From Chrysomallon squamiferum (lineage: Eukaryota > Mollusca > Gastropoda > Neomphalida > Peltospiridae), in contig CM022665.1 in NCBI GenBank assembly GCA_012295275.1, positions 49,141,820 through 49,205,819 on the forward strand: a stretch of DNA of 64,000 nt, in the 5' to 3' direction. Position numbers and translations under genes: made by a program. A model generated the notes under the pieces. The model was given only the letters and a program-made list of their open reading frames with translations, did no database searches and was not told the DNA's origin. Each line of letters opens with the position of its first letter. Position 1 is the stretch's first letter. Positions 25,536 through 37,130 of the stretch are shown here, one piece after another.

Positions 25536-25707
25536 CTGTCCAGTCTTCTATTTGAACACTCCTTTTCATCAGCCCCGCCATTGAAAACACCATGTCACAG
25601 CGACTACGTCGACGTACAAAGACGCATTTCGTCTTTTGAACAGCGGTGGCCTCATTCTGACAACCAGTCTCCGACAGAACTGGCAGAAGCCGGTTTCTTC
25701 TTCTCTG
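25536..25707 (+). CDS. BIR exon A, unit 3
   Basis: Intact 172 nt. The upstream intron is one T shorter here (ggtcttttagtg), which breaks the open frame that runs through this intron in several other units and so argues against retention in unit 3. Confidence 0.8.
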
Positions 25708-26638
25708 GTTAGTGCAACTCTTACTTAATTAGTAGAAATCTTCACATTTTAATAATCATTTGAAAATCTTCTTCCTCTAATTTATACTTCTACCATATAA
25801 ATAGTTTTTATCTTAATGTTACTTTCAATAGCAACTTCAAATACTTGACGTCTTAATAGTCACTGGAACATTTGTCCATTTTAATAGTCGTTTAAAATCT
25901 GACATTTCAATTGATTTTCAAAACGTTAGGTATTTTAACAATAATTTAGAATCTTTGACATTATAATACTGAATTCAATTTTTCACCATTTTAATCTTCA
26001 TCTCGAATTTTAAAGTTCTGATAGAAATTTAGATTTTCATTTGTATACGTATTTTAACTGTCGTTTGACTTTTTGACAGTTAAATAGTTCTGTGAAGTTA
26101 CTGACTGTTTGACAGTCTTTTGAAATTTTTTCTATTTCCAAATTTTACAGCACGAAATATACATTGTTACCAGTACTAGGCATCTGATTATTGTTACAGA
26201 CGAAATAAATAAATAAATAAATAAATAAATTAATTTGAAAAGTCACCTAAGAACTTGGAAGAAGAACAGAGCTTATTTTTAATTCACGACATTTGTCCGT
26301 ATAGTTTATATTGCAATTTAGTTTCTAAATGTTCTATTCTGGCTGTTGCTGCTTTTTTTGTTGTTGTTTTTATTATGAAACTCAGTATGAACATTTGTCT
26401 GACTTTAGTTAAAAGGAAACAAAAAATAACAAGAAGAACAAAAATATAAAACACAAACATAATTTCTTTGTTGTATTATTTCATTTTCGTTGTTATTGTA
26501 TATCACAGTTCCACATAATATTATTCTCCTGTTAAACTGCCGTGCGTATGTCTGTGTCTGTTTGTGTGTCAGTGTGTTGTGTTGATTAGTGAGTAGAAAT
26601 GTATACAATTATGAACAAGCTCATTTATGTGTACACAG

Positions 26639-26817
26639 GCAAAACACGTGATAGCACGTCCTGCTTTCACTGCGGCGGAGGTCTTTCTAATTGGATGCAG
26701 GGACAAAACCCTTACGTGGAACACGCCAGATGGTTTCCAGAATGCGATTTCATCAGACATGTGAAGGGAGACAATTTTGTGGATTTGGTACAAGAAATGG
26801 ATGAAAATGAAGAGCAG
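26639..26817 (+). CDS. BIR exon B, unit 4
   Basis: Intact; pairs with A3. Confidence 0.8.
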
Positions 26818-26893
26818 GTAAGTAGCTGACATTTTTAACTTTACCACGAAAATATTAAACTTGCATAAATATGTGTACCGGTGTTTTCACTAG

Positions 26894-26938
26894 GAATCAG
26901 AAATCGCTGGTGATGAGGAAGAAATTGAACCCGTTACG
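26894..26938 (+). CDS. Linker exon C, unit 4
   Basis: Intact 45 nt. Confidence 0.7.
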
Positions 26939-27117
26939 GTAAGTGAAAATCTGAGCACATGGTTCAAGAACTTCTGAGCAGATTAGATGTCAGTTCAGTG
27001 TTACCAGGATTGGAATCTGCTGGTAAGAGTTTGGTCACTAGATGTTGTTGTGGTCTTTTTAGTGATTCTCATCAAAGTTCTTCACAGCTTTGCGACAATA
27101 ATTTACTAATCTTTCAG

Positions 27118-27289
27118 CTGTCCAGTCTTCTATTTGAACACTCCTTTTCATCAGCCCCGCCATTGAAAACACCATGTCACAGCGACTACGTCGACGTACA
27201 AAGACGCATTTCGTCTTTTGAACAGCGGTGGCCTCATTCTGACAACCAGTCTCCGACAGAACTGGCAGAAGCCGGTTTCTTCTTCTCTG
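27118..27289 (+). CDS. BIR exon A, unit 4
   Basis: Intact 172 nt; pairs with B5. Confidence 0.8.
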
Positions 27290-28221
27290 GTTAGTGCAAC
27301 TCTTACTTAATTAGTAGAAATCTTCACATTTTAATAATCATTTGAAAATCTTCTTCCTCTAATTTATACTTCTACCATATAAATAGTTTTTATCTTAATG
27401 TTACTTTCAATAGCAACTTCAAATACTTGACGTCTTAATAGTCACTGGAACATTTGTCCATTTTAATAGTCGTTTAAAATCTGACATTTCAATTGATTTT
27501 CAAAACGTTAGGTATTTTAACAATAATTTAGAATCTTTGACATTATAATACTGAATTCAATTTTTCACCATTTTAATCTTCATCTCGAATTTTAAAGTTC
27601 TGATAGAAATTTAGATTTTCATTTGTATACGTATTTTAACTGTCGTTTGACTTTTTTGACAGTTAAATAGTTCTGTGAAGTTACTGACTGTTTGACAGTC
27701 TTTTGAAATTCTTTTCTATTTCCAAATTTTACAGCACGAAATATACATTGTTACCAGTACTAGGCATCTGATTATTGTTACAGACGAAATAAATAAATAA
27801 ATAAATAAATAAATTAATTTGAAAAGTCACCTAAGAACTTGGAAGAAGAACAGAGCTTATTTTTAATTCACGACATTTGTCCGTATAGTTTATATTGCAA
27901 TTTAGTTTCTAAATGTTCTATTCTGGCTGTTGCTGCTTTTTTTTTTTTTTTTTTTTTTATGAAACTCAGTATGAACATTTGTCTGACTTTAGTTAAGAGG
28001 AAACAAAAATAACAAGAAGAACAAAAATATAAAACACAAACATAATTTCTTTGTTGTATTATTTCATTTTCGTTGTTATTGTATATCACAGTTCCACATA
28101 ATATTATTCTCCTGTTAAACTGCCGTGCGTATGTCTGTGTCTGTTTGTGTGTCAGTGTGTTGTGTTGATTAGTGAGTAGAAATGTATACAATTATGAACA
28201 AGCTCATTTATGTGTACACAG

Positions 28222-28400
28222 GCAAAACACGTGATAGCACGTCCTGCTTTCACTGCGGCGGAGGTCTTTCTAATTGGATGCAGGGACAAAACCCTTACGT
28301 GGAACACGCCAGATGGTTTCCAGAATGCGATTTCATCAGACATGTGAAGGGAGACAATTTTGTGGATTTGGTACAAGAAATGGATGAAAATGAAGAGCAG
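28222..28400 (+). CDS. BIR exon B, unit 5
   Basis: Intact; pairs with A4. A poly-T expansion lies in the preceding intron near 27940. Confidence 0.8.
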
Positions 28401-28476
28401 GTAAGTAGCTGACATTTTTAACTTTACCACGAAAATATTAAACTTGCATAAATATGTGTACCGGTGTTTTCACTAG

Positions 28477-28521
28477 GAATCAGAAATCGCTGGTGATGAG
28501 GAAGAAATTGAACCCGTTACG
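28477..28521 (+). CDS. Linker exon C, unit 5
   Basis: Intact 45 nt. Confidence 0.7.
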
Positions 28522-28700
28522 GTAAGTGAAAATCTGAGCACATGGTTCAAGAACTTCTGAGCAGATTAGATGTCAGTTCAGTGTTACCAGGATTGGAATC
28601 TGCTGGTAAGAGTTTGGTCACTAGATGTTGTTGTGGTCTTTTTAGTGATTCTCATCAAAGTTCTTCACAGCTTTGCGACAATAATTTACTAATCTTTCAG

Positions 28701-28874
28701 CTGTCCAGTCTTCTATTTGAACACTCCTTTTCATCAGCCCCGCCATTGAAAACACCATGTCACAGCGACTACGTCGACGTACAAAGACGCATTTCGTCTT
28801 TTGAACAGCGGTGGCCTCATTCTGACAACCAGTCTCCGACAGAACTGGCAGAAGCCGGTTCTTCTTCTTCTCTG
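28701..28874 (+). pseudogene. BIR exon A, unit 5, frameshifted near its end
   Basis: 174 nt: a 2-nt gain in the CTT run at about 28858-28870 turns the usual GFFFS ending into GSSSSL and shifts the phase at the donor. Splice sites are intact. The lesion affects the same composite BIR as the 1-nt loss in B6. Confidence 0.7.
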
Positions 28875-29809
28875 GTTAGTGCAACTCTTACTTAATTAGT
28901 AGAAATCTTCACATTTTAATAATCATTTGAAAATCTTCTTCCTCTAATTTATACTTCTACCATATAAATAGTTTTTATCTTAATGTTACTTTCAATAGCA
29001 ACTTCAAATACTTGACGTCTTAATAGTCACTGGAACATTTGTCCATTTTAATAGTCGTTTAAAATCTGACATTTCAATTGATTTTCAAAACGTTAGGTAT
29101 TTTAACAATAATTTAGAATCTTTGACATTATAATACTGAATTCAATTTTTCACCATTTTAATCTTCATCTCGAATTTTAAAGTTCTGATAGAAATTTAGA
29201 TTTTCATTTGTATACGTATTTTAACTGTCGTTTGACTTTTTTGACAGTTAAATAGTTCTGTGAAGTTACTGACTGTTTGACAGTCTTTTGAAATTCTTTT
29301 CTATTTCCAAATTTTACAGCACGAAATATACATTGTTACCAGTACTAGGCATCTGATTATTGTTACAGACGAAATAAATAAATAAATAAATAAATAAATT
29401 AATTTGAAAAGTCACCTAAGAACTTGGAAGAAGAACAGAGCTTATTTTTAATTCACGACATTTGTCCGTATAGTTTATATTGCAATTTAGTTTCTAAATG
29501 TTCTATTCTGGCTGTTGCTGCTTTTTTTTGTTGTTGTTTTTATTATGAAACTCAGTATGAACATTTGTCTGACTTTAGTTAAAAGGAAACAAAAAAATAA
29601 CAAGAAGAACAAAAATATAAAACACAAACATAATTTCTTTGTTGTATTATTTCATTTTCGTTGTTATTGTATATCACAGTTCCACATAATATTATTCTCC
29701 TGTTAAACTGCCGTGCGTATGTCTGTGTCTGTTTGTGTGTCAGTGTGTTGTGTTGATTAGTGAGTAGAAATGTATACAATTATGAACAAGCTCATTTATG
29801 TGTACACAG

Positions 29810-29987
29810 GCAAAACACGTGATAGCACGTCCTGCTTTCACTGCGGCGGAGGTCTTTCTAATTGGATGCAGGGACAAAACCCTTACGTGGAACACGCCAG
29901 ATGGTTTCAGAATGCGATTTCATCAGACATGTGAAGGGAGACAATTTTGTGGATTTGGTACAAGAAATGGATGAAAATGAAGAGCAG
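29810..29987 (+). pseudogene. BIR exon B, unit 6, frameshifted
   Basis: 178 nt: one C is missing at about 29908 (ggtttcag for ggtttccag), which destroys the last zinc ligand Cys and the rest of the exon. Otherwise identical to its neighbours. Confidence 0.75.
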
Positions 29988-30063
29988 GTAAGTAGCTGAC
30001 ATTTTTAACTTTACCACGAAAATATTAAACTTGCATAAATATGTGTACCGGTGTTTTCACTAG

Positions 30064-30108
30064 GAATCAGAAATCGCTGGTGATGAGGAAGAAATTGAAC
30101 CCGTTACG
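30064..30108 (+). CDS. Linker exon C, unit 6
   Basis: Intact 45 nt. Splicing C5 directly to C6 would drop the damaged A5/B6 pair and stay in frame. Confidence 0.68.
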
Positions 30109-30288
30109 GTAAGTGAAAATCTGAGCACATGGTTCAAGAACTTCTGAGCAGATTAGATGTCAGTTCAGTGTTACCAGGATTGGAATCTGCTGGTAAGAGT
30201 TTGGTCACTAGATGTTGTTGTGGTCTTTTTTAGTGATTCTCATCAAAGTTCTTCACAGCTTTGCGACAATAATTTACTAATCTTTCAG

Positions 30289-30460
30289 CTGTCCAGTCTT
30301 CTATTTGAACACTCCTTTTCATCAGCCCCGCCATTGAAAACACCATGTCACAGCGACTACGTCGACGTACAAAGACGCATTTCGTCTTTTGAACAGCGGT
30401 GGCCTCATTCTGACAACCAGTCTCCGACAGAACTGGCAGAAGCCGGTTTCTTCTTCTCTG
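30289..30460 (+). CDS. BIR exon A, unit 6
   Basis: Intact 172 nt; pairs with B7. Confidence 0.8.
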
Positions 30461-31393
30461 GTTAGTGCAACTCTTACTTAATTAGTAGAAATCTTCACAT
30501 TTTAATAATCATTTGAAAATCTTCTTCCTCTAATTTATACTTCTACCATATAAATAGTTTTTATCTTAATGTTACTTTCAATAGCAACTTCAAATACTTG
30601 ACGTCTTAATAGTCACTGGAACATTTGTCCATTTTAATAGTCGTTTAAAATCTGACATTTCAATTGATTTTCAAAACGTTAGGTATTTTAACAATAATTT
30701 AGAATCTTTGACATTATAATACTGAATTCAATTTTTCACCATTTTAATCTTCATCTCGAATTTTAAAGTTCTGATAGAAATTTAGATTTTCATTTGTATA
30801 CGTATTTTAACTGTCGTTTGACTTTTTTGACAGTTAAATAGTTCTGTGAAGTTACTGACTGTTTGACAGTCTTTTGAAATTCTTTTCTATTTCCAAATTT
30901 TACAGCACGAAATATACATTGTTACCAGTACTAGGCATCTGATTATTGTTACAGACGAAATAAATAAATAAATAAATAAATAAATTAATTTGAAAAGTCA
31001 CCTAAGAACTTGGAAGAAGAACAGAGCTTATTTTTAATTCACGACATTTGTCCGTATAGTTTATATTGCAATTTAGTTTCTAAATGTTCTATTCTGGCTG
31101 TTGCTGCTTTTTTTGTTGTTGTTTTTATTATGAAACTCAGTATGAACATTTGTCTGACTTTAGTTAAAAGGAAACAAAAAATAACAAGAAGAACAAAAAT
31201 ATAAAACACAAACATAATTTCTTTGTTGTATTATTTCATTTTCGTTGTTATTGTATATCACAGTTCCACATAATATTATTCTCCTGTTAAACTGCCGTGC
31301 GTATGTCTGTGTCTGTTTGTGTGTCAGTGTGTTGTGTTGATTAGTGAGTAGAAATGTATACAATTATGAACAAGCTCATTTATGTGTACACAG

Positions 31394-31572
31394 GCAAAAC
31401 ACGTGATAGCACGTCCTGCTTTCACTGCGGCGGAGGTCTTTCTAATTGGATGCAGGGACAAAACCCTTACGTGGAACACGCCAGATGGTTTCCAGAATGC
31501 GATTTCATCAGACATGTGAAGGGAGACAATTTTGTGGATTTGGTACAAGAAATGGATGAAAATGAAGAGCAG
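31394..31572 (+). CDS. BIR exon B, unit 7
   Basis: Intact; completes the sixth composite BIR with A6. Confidence 0.8.
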
Positions 31573-31648
31573 GTAAGTAGCTGACATTTTTAACTTTACC
31601 ACGAAAATATTAAACTTGCATAAATATGTGTACCGGTGTTTTCACTAG

Positions 31649-31692
31649 GAATCAGAAATCGCTGGTGAGAGGAAGAAATTGAACCCGTTACG
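31649..31692 (+). pseudogene. Linker exon C, unit 7, 1-nt deletion
   Basis: 44 nt: ggtgagagg in place of ggtgatgagg. Inclusion would shift the frame; skipping (B7 phase 0 to A7 phase 0) would not. The same deletion occurs at 61251-61294. Confidence 0.7.
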
Positions 31693-31871
31693 GTAAGTGA
31701 AAATCTGAGCACATGGTTCAAGAACTTCTGAGCAGATTAGATGTCAGTTCAGTGTTACCAGGATTGGAATCTGCTGGTAAGAGTTTGGTCACTAGATGTT
31801 GTGGTGTTGTTTTTAGTGATTCTCATCAAAGTTCTTCACAGCTTTGTGTCAATAATTTACTAATCTTTCAG

Positions 31872-32034
31872 CTGTCCAGTCTTCTATTTGAAAACTCCTT
31901 TTCATCATTGAAAACACCATGTCACAGCGACTACGTCGACGTACAAAGACGCATTTCGTCTTTTGAACAGCGGTGGCCTCATTCTGACAACCAGTCTCCG
32001 ACAGAACTGGCAGAAGCCGGTTTCTTCTTCTCTG
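31872..32034 (+). CDS. BIR exon A, unit 7
   Basis: Same 163 nt short form as unit 1, with an identical predicted protein. The next live exon B is at 40741, across a gene-poor gap; joining them would complete a BIR (..GFFFS, then [12 protein letters not shown]), but this is inference. Confidence 0.75.
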
Positions 32035-32902
32035 GTTAGTGCAACTCTTACTTAATTAGTAGAAATCTTCACATTTTAATAATCATTTGAAAATCTTCTT
32101 CCTCTAATTTATACTTCTACCATATAAATAGTTTTTATCTTAATGTTACTTTCAATAGCAACTTCAAATACTTGACGTCTTAATAGTCACTGGAACATTT
32201 GTCCATTTTAATAGTCGTTTAAAATCTGACATTTCAATTGATTTTCAAAACGTTAGGTATTTTAACAATAATTTAGAATCTTTGACATTATAATACTGAA
32301 TTCAATTTTTCACCATTTTAATCTTCATCTCGAATTTTAAAGTTCTGATAGAAATTTAGATTTTCATTTGTATACGTATTTTAACTGTCGTTTGACTTTT
32401 TTGACAGTTAAATAGTTCTGTGAAGTTACTGACTGTTTGACAGTCTTTTGAAATTCTTTTCTATTTCCAAATTTTACAGCACGCAATATACATTGTTACC
32501 AGTACTAGGCATCTGATTATTGTTACAGACGAAATAAATAAATAAATAAATAAATTAATTAATTTAAAAAGTCATCTAAGAACTTGGAAGAAAAACAGAG
32601 CTTATTTTTAATTCACGACATTTGTCCGTATAGTTTATATTGCAATTTAGTTTCTAAATGTTCTATTCTGGCTGTTGCTGCTTTTTTTTTTTTTTTTTTT
32701 TTATATGAAACTCAGTATGAACGTTTGTCTGACTTTAGTTAAGAGGAAACAAAAAAATAACAAGAAGAACAAAAATATAAAACACAAACATAATTTCTTT
32801 GTTGTATTATTTCAGTTTCGTTGTTATTGTATATCACAGTTCCACATAATATTATTCTCCTGTTAAACTGCCGTGCGTATGTCTGTGTCTGTTTGTGTGT
32901 CA

Positions 32903-33069
32903 GAATTGATACAAATGAAATAGTTGATGTAAATGAATCCGATGTTGGAAGAACTGATGGAAATGAAATAAAATTTACAAGAACTGATAGAAATGAAATA
33001 GAGGTTGAAATTGTTGATGGAAATAATGTGAAGAAAAAAGTACTGAATAATTTACATGCAGACAAATAA
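32903..33069 (+). CDS. Coding-like 10-aa DGNE repeat, ends in a stop
   Basis: After 'tttgtgtgtcag' (a usable acceptor) the sequence leaves the BIR unit and reads, in one frame, about four 30 bp repeats of the type R-T-D-G-N-E-I-x-x-T, then VKKKVLNNLHADK and TAA at 33067-33069. A longer set of the same repeats is at 46941-47150. Indels between repeats keep the frame, which suggests it was coding. Whether it is expressed here, and as which gene's end, is unknown. Confidence 0.4.
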
Positions 33070-33557
33070 TATTTTAAATAGATTGACGTTAGCTGAACGG
33101 TACACTGAAATGTTTGCAGCTGATGCACAAATCCGTATTAGCCGGAAGAAGGAAAATTATAAATATTTTATTTGATTTTATTCGCATAGTTGATGAGTTG
33201 CTTGTATCTTAAAAAATAAGGAGTGGCGTACTTAGTGAAGAATAAGAATACACATACTTATATAGTAGGATATTTACTGGTAATCATGCAGACCCAGTTT
33301 TGACAAAAAACAGAAACGCTTGTTTTCAAGAGACTACTTTCATATGAGTTCTTCAAAATCATCCGGCAAAGAATCTGTTAAATATCAAAGACTACATCAT
33401 AAAGAACATTTTAAAATAAATCAAATAACTTGTATACTTTGTTACACATAACCTTTGTAAACAAATTGTAGGTTTTATCATAAAAGTAACGTGACTCTTC
33501 ACAAGGTTTTACCAACATACAAAAAGGCTTTCTCTATTTCTTTCTTAAATATATCAG

Positions 33558-33619
<62 letters not shown>

Positions 33620-33860
33620 TGCAATTCCAGTAATGCCAGAGACAACAAGAACAAGAACAATGATTAAACAATCAATAATAAATACATTATTAAATGGAGT
33701 TAAATTAGCAAAAATAGAACTAATATTAAAATAACATCTAGAAATTGTTAGTCTTATTAAGGCATAAGACGTAGGAAGTTATTTTACGAGAAAGTATATT
33801 GTGTGAACGATTTACCTATTTGTAATACCAATAATATTTAGAGGACTTTTGTTAAAATTA
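33039..33860 (+). pseudogene. Relic of a RING unit lacking the RING exon
   Basis: 33039-33190 matches the intron before the RING exon (41261-41420), and 33265-33860 matches sequence downstream of the RING (42385-42960), including the TAA repeat and the 'attgtgtgaacg' end. The ~960 bp that should carry the RING exon and hairpin is absent. It looks like an internal deletion of a RING unit. Confidence 0.6.
33559..33618 (+). repeat. (TAA)n microsatellite
   Basis: Pure ATA/TAA run inside the RING-unit relic; longer versions at 42689-42754 and 44896-44966. Confidence 0.9.
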
Positions 33861-33879
33861 AATACAATGTATTCAACAA

Positions 33880-33990
33880 AATAGAAATAAATAAATCAAT
33901 AAAACGATAAATAAATAAAATAAAATAAAATAAAATAAAATAAAATAAAATAAAATAAAAAAAATAAAATAAATGAATGAATGAATAAAA

Positions 33991-34021
<31 letters not shown>

Positions 34022-34053
34022 CAAAATAAATAAATAAATAAAATAAAATAAGG
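33880..34053 (+). repeat. TAAA/TAAAA low-complexity tract
   Basis: Runs of taaataaa and aaaataaaat. Open frames here on the - strand (Leu/Ile/Phe/Tyr-rich) are composition artefacts. Confidence 0.9.
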
Positions 34054-34061
34054 TTTGATGC

Positions 34062-34310
34062 CTGTGGAGGAGGTTCTTCACAACAGCTCGCTCTGATTAG
34101 CACGTTAAATTATTTACTGTCTGTCTCTGAAATTAGGTCAACAATTAAAAGGCCAAAACGAGAACTCAGTCAAACGGGGTAGTTTGTTTATTTCTCTAGT
34201 GGATAGATAGAATTATTGATTTATATAGATTGCTGTCAATTAAGTGTTTATGTTCCTTATTTGGTGACCATTAAAGAACATTGCTACCCTAGACTGAGTC
34301 TTAATATAAC
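34062..34310 (-). mobile_element. Inverted, diverged fragment of the dispersed element
   Basis: Reverse complement of parts of 5360-6064: the 'gctctgattagcacgttaa' block and the 'gattgctgtcaattaagtg..gactgag' end. The middle is different or shortened. Being inverted and outside the array, it indicates an independently dispersed family. Confidence 0.5.
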
Positions 34311-34894
34311 ATCCAATATGTTTAATGGTGTGGGGCCCATGACAGTAGACATAAAACAATTAACTATGAATACTACTGTAAAAAGTTAAATTTTTCAAAA
34401 ATAATACTGAATATATGCATATACAGCTAAAAAATAAATACTTCAATGAAATATCCAAAACAATTATTTTTATTTAACACCAGCATCTTCTATCATTTTT
34501 ATAATCTAAAATAATCACACACACACACACACACACACACACCTTATGTTATTCTTAATTACAATATATTCATAATATTGCAATAAATAAAAGTGTACAT
34601 AAGTCTTTTCTGCATTTGCTGGTCCCAGTAAATTCAGTGCACCAGAACAGTTCTCAAATCATTGCACATTATTATTGACTTAATTCAGAGAAGACCTTAG
34701 GTCCTATAACAATTATTCTGAGTAAAAGTGCATTAAGCTGATAATAATAAACTTACTAACAAAAAATCGGTCTTTTCCGTCATTCAGAATGATAGGTTGA
34801 ACTTCCAGGGTCATGATGTTCTTTAAAAATATTATTGTTAACATTAATATTCTCTGACAGACATTATTTGATAAACCAGCACAGGCCTGTTAGA

Positions 34895-34945
34895 TTACGC
34901 ATGCGCAGTGCATGTCATCATTGTTATCGCTATAGTGACGTAAAC
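34895..34945 (+). promoter_or_regulatory. Candidate promoter elements: NRF-1-like and CRE-like sites
   Basis: 'acgcatgcgcag' resembles the NRF-1 palindrome and 'tgacgtaa' (34936-34943) a CRE/bZIP site, 30 bp apart. They stand out in AT-rich DNA and are unchanged in the copy at 51951-51997. Promoter function is inferred. Confidence 0.3.
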
Positions 34946-35744
34946 GAAATTCATAATGGACTTAATCGACTATCGTTAACACTGAGAAAGCTTCCGGAAT
35001 CCAACCCCACATAAGTTTTGCTTTATTTTTAATATATTGATATGTTTGAACTGTGATTAGGATTTTTGTTAAGTTTTAAATATTTTAATAACTGTTTTAA
35101 TTCTTATAAATATTCTGATACTTTTCAAATGTAAGAAACGTATTTTAACTTTATTTCCTTGTTTAACTTTGTATAAGTTTCATAGCAAATACTGAAGCTT
35201 TTCATGTCGATTTTAGTCAGTGCAAACACTTACGTAAAAAGCACATTGGATTTAGTTGAAATAGATGAATAACAGGACCAATATTTGAAATAAAAATTAC
35301 GTTGTAACACATAGAACTTGACTTCCTTTTTTTGTTTGTTACGAGCGACAACGAAAAGTTCACAAATATTGTCCCGTTTGTGTCGTCCACTTCTTCAGTA
35401 TGTTTCTCAATAATTGATAGAGGTGTAGAGAGTAAGTGTTAAGATTTGTTGCAAACATTATAAAATATTTCTGTGTTTTTTCTCTCCTTTTAGGAATAGA
35501 ATAATTACTATGCCTGACTGGTTTGAACTGAAAAATGTAGAAAATAACAAGAGCAACAACAACAACAACAATAATAATAATAATGATAACAATAATAATA
35601 ATGATTTCATTTTCTCCTTTTTCTGCAAACCTGTTACTAAATCGATTAAAATGCAAATATCAGAATGTTAGTCAGTTGACCTCTAATATATGGTTTCGAA
35701 ATTTACCGTTATTTAATAGCGAAACTTTTTCAAATAATATAAAA

Positions 35745-36075
35745 TACAACAGCTCTAATATAAATTAATATTAGTGTATTTCTACTGTAATGAAAGTAAT
35801 ATATTTTGACATTATCATATTTTATACGTTGCAAATTAGTCCACTGAATATAACTTGAAAATATTACAAATATTTATATTTGTGTATCAGAAAATATTTC
35901 TAGATTAATGCAGAGGGGATCAAAGTAATACAAATAAAATTAATATAATAACAATATTAAAAAAATATATATTTATTGAAATGTGAGTTGGTCTTATTAA
36001 GGAACAGGACATAAAACGTTACTACACGACAAAGATTACCGTGCAAACAATATAACCTAGTTGTAGCATGAATAC
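35745..36075 (+). repeat. ~330 bp dispersed repeat, copy 1
   Basis: Starts 'acaacagctctaatataaat', includes 'tttatatttgtgtatcagaa' and ends near 'cctagttgtagc'. Other copies are at 37790, 39111, 49690 and 52811; the 3' half alone is found in the RING units near 33715, 42850 and 45060. No coding potential. Confidence 0.6.
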
Positions 36076-36122
36076 AAATTAGTTAAACTTTATTAGAATA
36101 AAATACAAACAAACACACAAAA

Positions 36123-36169
<47 letters not shown>

Positions 36170-36243
36170 GGTGTGTGACTTAGATTATGAGCAAGCAGTT
36201 CAGTGATTTCGCAAGTCTATTTATATCTGTGTGTATCTGATTT

Positions 36244-36354
36244 CTGTCACGTGACAGTTACTCGTAGTGACGACCCACATACATTTGTTGTCAGTTTCTA
36301 ATACTCGATCAGTTTGAGCTTTGCTTTTCGGAAATAACGTGATTAGGAATTTAG
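36244..36354 (+). promoter_or_regulatory. E-box palindrome followed by a possible 5' noncoding exon
   Basis: A 14 bp perfect palindrome centred on CACGTG (36244-36257) is followed about 100 bp later by a consensus donor (ttag/gtaagt, exon end 36354). The arrangement is conserved at 53301-53413 and 55184-55296. It could be a promoter and first exon for the IAP gene downstream; there is no direct evidence of transcription. Confidence 0.3.
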
Positions 36355-37130
36355 GTAAGTTGATAAACATTTTAATAATAATTTTCTTTGTATAGTAATT
36401 TATGTTTGTAATTAAATACTTATGTCTGGAGATAAATCTATATTTTTTTAAATGAATGAAAATCATTTTAACATTACTTCCTTGTTTTCTCAGCTCATAA
36501 CGAACCTTTTCTAGTCGATTTTATTGAATTCAGTGGCTCATGTGATTTAGTTTAAAAAAAAGGTTTAATAATAAAACTAGTATTCTAAATAATGGTTACG
36601 TTATAACCTGATTTACTATATTCACGTAGTAGAGAAAACGACTTTCTTTTGTATTTGTTACGTGCGACAACGAGAAGGTCACAGCTAACGTTATAAAATA
36701 TTTCCGTGTCATTCTTTTTTTCTTTTTAAGTTTCTGAAACCGAAACTTGTGTGGACGAAAATATTTCCTGTAACGTTTTAAAACATAATTATTTACTTTT
36801 CAGTGCAATGGTAACTTTTATAATGCAGCATAATGCTACGTTTCTTGTTTGAAAATGATTAAATGCTACTTTAAAAGATTTAAAAAAATAAATAAATAAA
36901 ACTGTGAAGATTAAATTGCATTTGATTTATATATTTATTGATCATTTGTTATTATTATTTCTTGTTTTCTCTGTGGCTGATGGTGAATTTAAAGAACTGA
37001 ATGGAAGTATCGGGTTTATTATTATTATTATTATTTTTATTATTTTGTTTTCCCCATTATATCATGGTACATGAGAATAGTTATTAACGTCAAAATAGCT
37101 GATAATATTAAAATATTATACATCGAATAA

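Larger units (their letters stand above)
21718..32902 (+). repeat. Tandem array of seven ~1.58 kb BIR units
   Basis: Spacing of exon B starts is 1575, 1584, 1581, 1583, 1588 and 1584 bp, with near-perfect identity including introns. Each unit reads: 'aacataatttctttgttgta' start, exon B, 76 bp intron, exon C, ~179 bp intron, exon A, ~930 bp intron. The last copy breaks at about 32902, in the leader before exon B, where a different repeat begins. Confidence 0.92.
34384..37130 (+). repeat. 2.75 kb duplicated gene-poor block, copy 1
   Basis: Matches 51385-54178 almost base for base. No supported coding exon. It contains a CA microsatellite (34517-34541), two candidate promoter/5' exon regions, one copy of the ~330 bp dispersed repeat and TAAA runs. 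The 98-codon - strand frame present in both copies carries an Ile/Val-rich stretch made by AAT/AAC repeats and is not supported as a gene. Confidence 0.75.

Noticed and set aside
35360-35656. 98-codon - strand frame, identical in 52427-52723
   Set aside because: Conserved only because the whole 2.8 kb block is a recent duplicate; contains an Ile/Val run made by AAT/AAC triplets.
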